DNA from: CAYLZN01 sp964387935
Lineage (GTDB): Bacteria; Acidobacteriota; Vicinamibacteria; Vicinamibacterales; JAFNAJ01
NCBI GenBank assembly: GCA_964387935.1
Contig: CAYLZN010000376.1
Location: forward strand, 1 to 5,048
Direction of reading: 5' to 3'
Length of the DNA: 5,048 nucleotides
In this document: in pieces, positions 1 to 5,048 of the stretch
How the letters are laid out: each line of letters starts with the position of its first letter
How positions within the stretch are numbered: the stretch's first letter is position 1
Position numbers and translations under genes: made by a program
Notes under the pieces: model-generated
The model's database searches: none
The model's input: the letters and a program-made list of their open reading frames with translations, nothing else
What the model was told of the DNA's origin: nothing

Positions 1-184
1 ACACCGTCACCGCGGTCGTGAAGGGCGCCACCGGCACCGAGATCGTGCCCGTGGGCACTTCCCCGCTGGCGAGCGGGACACCCGACATCTGGGAGACGTC
101 CGGCATCTGGGCGCGGGCGGACCCTGGCATGACCAGCAGCCACGCGACGCACGCGAGGACGGGGACCGACCAGCGGCGCGGCAT
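1..184 (-). CDS. Exported protein, N-terminal part only (runs off the window)
   Basis: Reading leftward from ATG at 184-182, an open frame continues past the window edge, giving 61 codons without a stop. The first 25 or so residues form a clear signal peptide: MPRRW, then a hydrophobic stretch (VPVLACVAWLLVMPG), then a likely signal peptidase I site after SARA, before QMPD. The mature start (QMPDVSQMSGVPLASG...) is Pro/Gly/Val rich and matches no domain I can name with certainty. The start codon overlaps the TGA of the upstream gene as ATGA, and a GAGG ribosome-binding site lies 8 nt upstream inside that gene, so the two are probably translationally coupled. From its place at the end of a cytochrome c maturation cluster I infer a periplasmic or secreted accessory protein. 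Similar Acidobacteriota proteins are, from memory, often labelled carboxypeptidase-regulatory-like; that is a weak guess. The function is unknown. Confidence 0.72.
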   Translation of the reverse strand, partial: MPRRWSVPVLACVAWLLVMPGSARAQMPDVSQMSGVPLASGEVPTGTISVPVAPFTTAVTV

Positions 185-762
185 CACGAGAGCCTCGCGC
201 CGCACGCCTTGCAGAAGCGCGCGTCGGCGTCGTTGGCCGTCCCGCACGCGGCGCAGGCGGGTGCGCCCGCCGCGACGGGCCGTGGGGGCTGCGCGCTGAC
301 ACCGCGCGCCGCCAGGCGCCGCTCCAGCTCACGCTCGATCTCGACCCGCCATTCCGGCGCTTCCTGATCCAGTTGCTGCATCAGGCCGACGGCGCGGCTC
401 TTCAGGCGCGCCACCATGTCCTGGAAGTCCGGCTCCGCGACCTTTCCCATCGCGCGGTCGAACTCCAGTTCCTTGATCGACCGCAGCACGAGGGTCTTCT
501 CGCGATCGAGGGCGAGCCGCGCCCGTCCTTCGAGTGCCTGCCCGGCCGGCGCCTCCTCGGCCCCGGCGAGCGGCAAGAGCGTATGGTAGAAGGCCATCGC
601 CGTGAGTCCGACGGCCATGACCGTCAGGCTGACCAGAATCAGGTTCGCCAGCGTCGTGCCGCGCGCGACGTACACAGCCGCCGTCGCCGCCAGCAACGTC
701 GCGATCGTGAAGAAATGCCAGGGCTGAACGGTCGAGGAATCTGAGGGGACGTTCTCGGTCAT
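184..762 (-). CDS. CcmI-like membrane protein with C-terminal zinc ribbon
   Basis: With the start at ATG 762 this is 192 residues. Two hydrophobic segments (about 16-33 and 39-60) are followed by a charged, probably coiled-coil helix region (about 78-155) containing DREKTLVLRSIKELEFDRAMGK. A zinc ribbon with CxxC pairs at Cys170/173 and Cys184/187 closes the protein. Two TM helices followed by an 'EK..LLR.IKELEFD...GK' helix resemble the N-terminal part of CcmI, the subunit that holds apocytochrome c for the CcmF haem lyase. Its place straight after ccmF fits that role, but the zinc ribbon is not part of classical CcmI, so I give no symbol. The start is uncertain. The frame stays open up to a GTG at 912, 1 nt after the ccmF stop, but those 50 extra codons translate only tandem repeats (ESPGPPN and ENRRPIT-like heptapeptides). 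ATG 762 lies inside a heptamer repeat and lacks a good Shine-Dalgarno sequence. Confidence 0.75.
   Translation of the reverse strand: MTENVPSDSSTVQPWHFFTIATLLAATAAVYVARGTTLANLILVSLTVMAVGLTAMAFYHTLLPLAGAEEAPAGQALEGRARLALDREKTLVLRSIKELEFDRAMGKVAEPDFQDMVARLKSRAVGLMQQLDQEAPEWRVEIERELERRLAARGVSAQPPRPVAAGAPACAACGTANDADARFCKACGARLS
193..196 (-). promoter_or_regulatory. Ribosome-binding site of the partial exported-protein gene
   Basis: GAGG on the minus strand lies 8 nt before the ATG at 184, within the last codons of the preceding zinc-ribbon gene. It supports the ATGA-overlap start. Confidence 0.55.
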
Positions 763-818
763 CGGTTCTCGGTTATCGGTCGTCGGTCTTCGGTTTTCGG
801 TTATCGGTCGTCGGTTTT
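756..818. repeat. Heptanucleotide array A, nine CGGTNNT units
   Basis: Nine 7-bp units run in perfect phase on the plus strand: CGGTCAT, CGGTTCT, CGGTTAT, CGGTCGT, CGGTCTT, CGGTTTT, CGGTTAT, CGGTCGT and CGGTTTT. Positions 1-4 and 7 are invariant, and only positions 5 and 6 vary. On the transcribed strand the units read ANNACCG. The first unit, CGGTCAT, supplies the ATG (762-760) chosen as the start of the CcmI-like gene. The total of 63 bp is divisible by 3, so the frame also passes through uninterrupted. Confidence 0.9.
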
Positions 819-902
819 CGGAGGGCCGGGGCTCGCTCTTCGGAGAGCCGGGGCTTTCATTCGGAGGGCCGGGGCTTTCATTCGGAGGGCCGGGGCTTTC
901 AG
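818..902. repeat. 21-bp direct repeats, three full units and one diverged
   Basis: Three units of 21 bp at 840-860, 861-881 and 882-902 have the form TCGGAG(A/G)GCCGGGG followed by CTTTCA(T/G). A fourth, diverged unit at 818-839 ends in CTCGCTCT. The period equals 3 x 7 and keeps the minus-strand frame open, giving the heptapeptide ESPGPPN. The block joins array A directly and reaches to 12 bp from the ccmF stop codon. Confidence 0.88.
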
Positions 903-910
903 CCCCGGCC
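888..910. other. Perfect hairpin right after ccmF
   Basis: A 10-bp perfect inverted repeat (GGCCGGGGCT / AGCCCCGGCC) with a 3-nt loop begins 3 nt after the ccmF stop codon. It uses the last 21-bp repeat unit as one arm. No T-run follows on the minus strand, so it is not a standard intrinsic terminator. A stable GC hairpin here could protect the upstream ccmEF message from 3' decay or slow the polymerase; that role is inference. Confidence 0.7.
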
Positions 911-913
911 ACC

Positions 914-2905
<1,992 letters not shown>

Positions 2906-2914
2906 GGACAGAAA

Positions 2915-2920
2915 CCTCCC
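2915..2920 (-). promoter_or_regulatory. Ribosome-binding site of ccmF
   Basis: GGGAGG on the minus strand, 9 nt before the ATG at 2905, is a strong Shine-Dalgarno sequence and decides the ccmF start. Confidence 0.75.
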
Positions 2921-2976
2921 GATGGGGGTCGGGCGTCGTGGCTGTCAGTGTGGTGCGTGTGCGACCGGCGCCGGGG

Positions 2977-3399
2977 CTACGTCCCGGGACGGGCGCCGGC
3001 AGGCCCGGACTGGGCCTCGTACTTCGACGGGCACTTGGCCATCACGCCGTTTGGCTCGACGGTGAACCCGTCCGGGCCGAGCGTGCCCTTCACCACCACC
3101 TCCGAGCCGTCCTTGAAGGTGTCGGGCACCACGCCGGTGTACCGGGCGTGGACGATCTGGCCGTTGTTCTCGATCTGGAACCGGTAGTCGAGCGTGTCCC
3201 GCTTGCGCAGGATGGAGCCGTCGACCACGTGGCCGTGCAGTTGCAGCTTCTTGCCGTACCACTGGTTCGGGCTGCCCATCACCTCATCGACGTGTTTGTA
3301 GTACTCGGTGCCTTCCGACAGCGTGGTCCAGAGCAAGCCGAAGAGCGCGGTCAGCAGAACCAGGCTGGTGATGCCGATCTTCGCAGTTTTTGCCGACAT
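2977..3399 (-). CDS. ccmE: Haem chaperone CcmE, Cys (CxxxY) variant
   Basis: CcmE is the membrane-anchored periplasmic chaperone that binds haem covalently and delivers it to CcmF. The 140 residues comprise a short N-terminus, one TM helix (about 9-26) and a beta-rich OB-fold domain (about 30-122) with the family pattern YYKHVDEV, GKKLQLHGHVVDGSI, DYRFQIENNGQIVHARYTGVVPDTFKDG and VVVKG. Where classical CcmE has the haem-binding His of HxxxY, this protein reads VMAKCPSKY: Cys123 (TGC at 3033-3031) and Tyr127 form CxxxY. Cys-type CcmE is known from Desulfovibrio and archaea as part of the variant 'system I*'. The short tail ends SGPAGARPGT. ATG 3399 has AGGA 5 nt upstream. A sigma-70-like promoter lies about 50-75 nt upstream, so ccmE is probably the first gene of the ccmE-ccmF-CcmI-like transcript. 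No ccmABC is visible in the window. Confidence 0.95.
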   Translation of the reverse strand: MSAKTAKIGITSLVLLTALFGLLWTTLSEGTEYYKHVDEVMGSPNQWYGKKLQLHGHVVDGSILRKRDTLDYRFQIENNGQIVHARYTGVVPDTFKDGSEVVVKGTLGPDGFTVEPNGVMAKCPSKYEAQSGPAGARPGT

Positions 3400-3404
3400 A
3401 GGGG

Positions 3405-3408
3405 TCCT
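3405..3408 (-). promoter_or_regulatory. Ribosome-binding site of ccmE
   Basis: AGGA on the minus strand, 5 nt before ATG 3399. It is modest in strength but well placed. Confidence 0.5.
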
Positions 3409-3422
3409 GGAGTCGTGGTCAG

Positions 3423-3438
3423 AGGGCTGAGCAGCCCT
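3423..3438. other. Short inverted repeat in the ccmE leader
   Basis: The 7-bp arms AGGGCTG and CAGCCCT are separated by 2 nt, as read on the minus strand. The predicted transcript start is near 3440, so this hairpin would form at the very 5' end of the ccmE mRNA. It could stabilise the message or be part of an operator; neither can be decided from the sequence. Confidence 0.45.
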
Positions 3439-3446
3439 GTGGTCAA

Positions 3447-3475
3447 AGTGTATGCCCGGCTGGGGGCATGGTCAA
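3447..3475 (-). promoter_or_regulatory. Sigma-70-type promoter for ccmE-ccmF
   Basis: On the minus strand, TTGACC (3475-3470, 5 of 6 matches to the -35 consensus) is followed by exactly 17 bp and then TACACT (3452-3447, 4 of 6 matches to the -10 consensus). Transcription would start near 3440, leaving a leader of about 40 nt before ATG 3399. The heptamer array B begins only 6 bp upstream of the -35 box, where upstream promoter elements act. TGACCA occurs three times (3474-3469, 3445-3440, 3421-3416). Confidence 0.6.
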
Positions 3476-3480
3476 TAACG

Positions 3481-3646
3481 GGCGTACGGACAGAAGAGGG
3501 CGTACGGCTTACGGCGTACGGCGTACGGCGTACGGCGGCGTACGGACGGAAGAAGGGCGTACGGCTTACGGCGTACGGCGTACGGCGGCGTACGGACGGA
3601 AGAAAGGCGTACGGCGTACGGCGGCGTACGGACAGGGAAGGCGTAC
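3481..3646. repeat. Heptanucleotide array B, GGCGTAC units in nested super-units
   Basis: The basic unit is GGCGTAC with a GGCTTAC variant. Units are grouped into super-units, each with an inserted GGC, another GGCGTAC and a purine-rich tail such as GGACGGAAGAAG. Super-units lie at 3499-3555 (57 bp), 3556-3605 (50 bp, exactly one heptamer fewer) and 3606-3639 (34 bp), with partial copies at 3481-3498 and 3640-3646. The structure shows copy-number change by whole heptamers. It codes for nothing plausible; open frames through it give only RRTAYGV-like repeats. Confidence 0.93.
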
Positions 3647-3830
3647 GGCCGGGGCGCACGGCAGAGCTAATCTGATCGGACCGATCGGCGGGCGGCGAAC
3701 GGCTGGCGGCCAGGGGCCTGACGGGCTGACTCGTTGTTTCCCTCGCGAACCGTCACTTCACCGGGAGTGAGGGCACGCAGCGGAGACTCCGGCAGGATTC
3801 TGTGTGCTGGCCGCGCGCCGCAGGCCGCAA

Positions 3831-3880
3831 GCCGACATGGGCACTGGGAACTGGCACTGCCGTGTGTTCCCGATGTCGGC
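3831..3880. other. Imperfect hairpin downstream of the four-helix-bundle gene
   Basis: The outer arms GCCGACAT (3831-3838) and ATGTCGGC (3873-3880) pair perfectly over 8 bp. The inner arms GGGAAC (3846-3851) and GTTCCC (3866-3871) pair over 6 bp around a 14-nt loop. A 7-nt bulge on one side faces 1 nt on the other. No T-run follows on either strand, so it is not a standard terminator. It lies about 47 nt past the stop codon at 3927. Confidence 0.5.
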
Positions 3881-3883
3881 CGT

Positions 3884-3925
3884 GCTGGCCTCAAGTCGCT
3901 GGCCGCAATCCGCTGGCCGATCGGG
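3884..3925. repeat. Weak 14-bp tandem repeat (GCTGGCC every 14 bp)
   Basis: GCTGGCC occurs at 3884, 3898 and 3912, exactly 14 bp apart, with diverged second halves (TCAAGTC, GCAATCC, GATCGGG). The period is twice the 7 bp of the main arrays. The block abuts the stop codon of the four-helix-bundle gene. Confidence 0.5.
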
Positions 3926-3926
3926 G

Positions 3927-4295
3927 CTACCGCTGGATGAAGCGGGCGATCGCGTGTCGCAGATTCAGCAGCGCTCTCACGACGTGATCGCTGCGATTCC
4001 TGCAATCCTCGGCGTCCTGGCCGGCGACCAGGCCGAGGTCGGCGGCGAGGTCAAACAGGTAGCGAAGCTCGACGGCGGATCCGAGGGCGACATCCACGAA
4101 GCGGCGGTAGTCGCCGGGTTCGTGCCGCGCGCTGCCTTCGGCCAGATTCGCCGCCACGGAGACGCCGGCGCGTCGGAGCTGCGCCTGCAGCCCATACCGC
4201 TCGTCCGCGGGGAAGGCGCTCGTGAGACGGTACGTCGAGAGCACCAGCTCGTGGGCGTCCCGAAAGACCTGCAGCTTGTTTGGGTCACGTGGCAT
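3927..4295 (-). CDS. Four-helix-bundle protein, S23 / 23S rRNA intervening-sequence family
   Basis: The 122 residues match the usual size of this family and show its signature: KLQVFRDAHELVLSTYRLT (helix 1), FPADERYGLQAQLRRAGVSVAANLAEG (about 28-54, the most conserved block), the YRRFVDVALGSAVELRYLFDLAADLGLV helix (about 63-90), and a last helix ending LLNLRHAIARFIQR. Members form pentameric helical bundles and were first seen inside intervening sequences of 23S rRNA genes. Most, like this one, stand alone and have no proven role. The related Avd protein binds RNA/DNA in diversity-generating retroelements, but no reverse transcriptase or template repeat is visible here. ATG 4295 starts the conserved MPRDPNKLQVF; no clear Shine-Dalgarno is seen. 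The frame is open further upstream only through repeats and antisense of maf. The gene lies between inverted heptamer arrays B and C. Confidence 0.9.
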   Translation of the reverse strand: MPRDPNKLQVFRDAHELVLSTYRLTSAFPADERYGLQAQLRRAGVSVAANLAEGSARHEPGDYRRFVDVALGSAVELRYLFDLAADLGLVAGQDAEDCRNRSDHVVRALLNLRHAIARFIQR

Positions 4296-4352
4296 GGACA
4301 AAGGACAGGCAAACGCGGGGCCAACTCCCGCCCCCGCCGCGCGCCTCCCCGA

Positions 4353-4420
4353 CCGTACGCCGCCGTACGCCGGGTTCTGTCCGTACGCCGCCGTAAGCCT
4401 TACGCCGTACGCCGTACGCC
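4353..4420. repeat. Heptanucleotide array C, inverted relative to array B
   Basis: Read on the minus strand this shows the same elements as array B: GGCGTAC units, GGCTTAC, an inserted GGC, and GGCGTACGGACAGAA. A 19-bp stretch at 4377-4395 is the exact inverted copy of 3617-3635. It overlaps the last 21 bp of maf (4420-4400): three heptamers encode the final six residues, and the third unit reads GGCGTAA, giving the stop codon. Confidence 0.9.
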
Positions 4421-4975
4421 TCCTCTGTCCCTGATCATCCGATACACAAGCTCCACCGGCAGCCCCATCACGTTCGGATGGGAGCCTTCGATCCGGTCGA
4501 TGAAGCGCGACGCCAGGCCCTGGATCGCATAGGCGCCCGCCTTGCCCAGCGGCTCGCCGCTGGCCACGTACCATGCGATCTCTTCGCCCGTCATCGCCTG
4601 GAACGAGACCCGCGTGCAGGCGACGGCGCACTGTTCGAGGCCCGCGCCCACGAGCGCGACGCCCGTGAGCACTTCATGGGTCCGCCCGGACAGCCGCTCG
4701 AGCATCGCCCGGGCGTGCGCCTCATCGTCGGGTTTCGCCAGGATGAGGTCGTCGATGACCACGGTCGTGTCAGCCCCGAGCACCAACTGCTCCGGATGCC
4801 TGGCGCTGCCCGCGCGCGCTTTGGTGAGGGCCAGGCGCCGAACGTAGGGCTCGGGGGCCTCACCCTCGAGCGGCGTCTCGTCCACGTCGACCGGGTCGAC
4901 GACAAACGGCAGGCCCGCCGCCTCCAGGAGGGCAGCCCGGCGCGGCGAGGCGGAGGCGAGGACGAGAGCGCTCAT
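4400..4975 (-). CDS. maf: Maf family nucleotide pyrophosphatase (dTTP/UTP type)
   Basis: Maf proteins hydrolyse the alpha-beta bond of non-canonical or excess nucleoside triphosphates in the cytosol, acting as house-cleaning enzymes and, when overproduced, blocking septum formation. The 191 residues are the normal length. Visible motifs are LASASPRRAALLEAAG (6-21), DVDETP (30-35), LALTKA (48-53), LGADTTV (66-72, with the catalytic Asp69), SGRTHEVLTGVAL (96-108), SGEPLGKAGAYAIQG (139-153) and GSHPNVMGLPV (164-174). The KAGAYAIQG block resembles E. coli YhdE (dTTP/UTP pyrophosphatase) more than YceF, so that specificity is inferred. ATG 4975 fits the conserved N-terminus; no Shine-Dalgarno is seen because the leader is heptamer array D. 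The last residues GVRRTA and the stop come from heptamer array C and are probably not functional. The gene is followed 104 nt later by the four-helix-bundle gene. Confidence 0.95.
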   Translation of the reverse strand: MSALVLASASPRRAALLEAAGLPFVVDPVDVDETPLEGEAPEPYVRRLALTKARAGSARHPEQLVLGADTTVVIDDLILAKPDDEAHARAMLERLSGRTHEVLTGVALVGAGLEQCAVACTRVSFQAMTGEEIAWYVASGEPLGKAGAYAIQGLASRFIDRIEGSHPNVMGLPVELVYRMIRDRGGVRRTA

Positions 4976-5023
4976 TCAGTTTTCAATTACCAGTTACCAG
5001 TTACCAGATTCCAGTTGGCAGTT
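4975..5023. repeat. Heptanucleotide array D, seven units ending on the maf start
   Basis: Seven 7-bp units read on the plus strand as TTCAGTT, TTCAATT, ACCAGTT, ACCAGTT, ACCAGAT, TCCAGTT and GGCAGTT. The first base of the first unit (4975) is the complement of the A of the maf ATG, so the array runs into the start codon with no gap and takes the place of a normal ribosome-binding site. The unit is unrelated to those of arrays A, B and C. Beyond it, 5024-5048 shows nothing recognisable. Confidence 0.85.
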
Positions 5024-5048
5024 CGGGCTGTCCGCTGTCACGAGCTGC

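Larger units (their letters stand above)
3400..3926. other. Gene-free, repeat-rich intergenic region
   Basis: Between the ccmE start and the four-helix-bundle stop I see no credible gene on either strand. It holds the ccmE promoter and leader, heptamer array B, a long imperfect hairpin at 3831-3880 and a weak 14-bp repeat at 3884-3925. The part at 3662-3830 shows nothing more than a small palindrome (GATCGG-A-CCGATC, 3675-3687). Open frames crossing the region have Arg/Ala-rich compositions typical of random GC-rich DNA. Confidence 0.7.

Noticed and set aside
888..910. Intrinsic terminator after ccmF
   Set aside because: No run of T follows the stem on the minus strand or on the plus strand.
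3481..3646. CRISPR array
   Set aside because: Repeats are 7 bp and contiguous, without unique spacers of constant length, and no cas genes are present.
2938..3675. Plus-strand open frame running antisense to ccmE and through array B
   Set aside because: Its second half is only repeat translation (VRLTAYGVRRTAAYG), and the first half is antisense to ccmE.
3667..4005. Minus-strand 112-codon frame between array B and the four-helix-bundle gene
   Set aside because: It starts inside the four-helix-bundle gene in another frame, has no ribosome-binding site, and gives an Arg/Ala/Ser-rich product without motifs.
3481..4420. Diversity-generating retroelement (the S23-family protein resembles Avd)
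   Set aside because: No reverse transcriptase, no template/variable repeat pair and no A-specific mismatch pattern are visible. The repeats are short heptamers.
4296..4631. Upstream extension of the four-helix-bundle frame to ATG 4631
   Set aside because: The extra 112 residues are array C and out-of-frame maf. The family begins at the MPRDPNKLQVF region.

Overview
The window is GC-rich, and all convincing genes read on the minus strand. Gene order, codon bias and the heptanucleotide repeats between genes suggest an Acidobacteriota-like bacterium, perhaps Vicinamibacteria. That placement is an inference from general familiarity, not from a search.

Layout in transcription order (right to left): a Maf-family nucleotide pyrophosphatase (4975-4400); a small four-helix-bundle protein of the S23 / 23S rRNA intervening-sequence family (4295-3927); a repeat-rich stretch of about 530 bp without a gene (3926-3400) that carries a good sigma-70-type promoter; then a cytochrome c maturation cluster. 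The cluster contains the haem chaperone CcmE (3399-2977), the haem lyase subunit CcmF (2905-914), a two-TM protein resembling the N-terminal part of CcmI with a C-terminal zinc ribbon (762-184), and the start of an exported protein overlapping it by ATGA (184-1, runs off the window).

The Ccm genes act together. CcmE carries haem on the periplasmic face and CcmF passes it to apocytochrome c. The CcmI-like protein probably works at the same membrane site. CcmE has Cys in a CxxxY motif in place of the usual haem-binding His (HxxxY). This marks the variant Ccm pathway ('system I*') described for Desulfovibrio and archaea. CcmF keeps its WWD domain and four key histidines.

The second theme is 7-bp-period DNA. 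Four arrays with three unrelated unit sequences sit at gene borders: 756-818 (CGGTNNT), 3481-3646 and 4353-4420 (GGCGTAC, in opposite orientations around the four-helix-bundle gene), and 4975-5023 (ACCAGTT). A 21-bp (3 x 7) repeat lies at 818-902, and a weak 14-bp (2 x 7) repeat at 3884-3925. The arrays reach into the genes: one variant unit supplies the probable start codon of the CcmI-like gene, another array ends on the first base of the maf start codon, and a third supplies the maf stop codon and last residues. This repeat pattern and the Cys-type CcmE are the most interesting things here.
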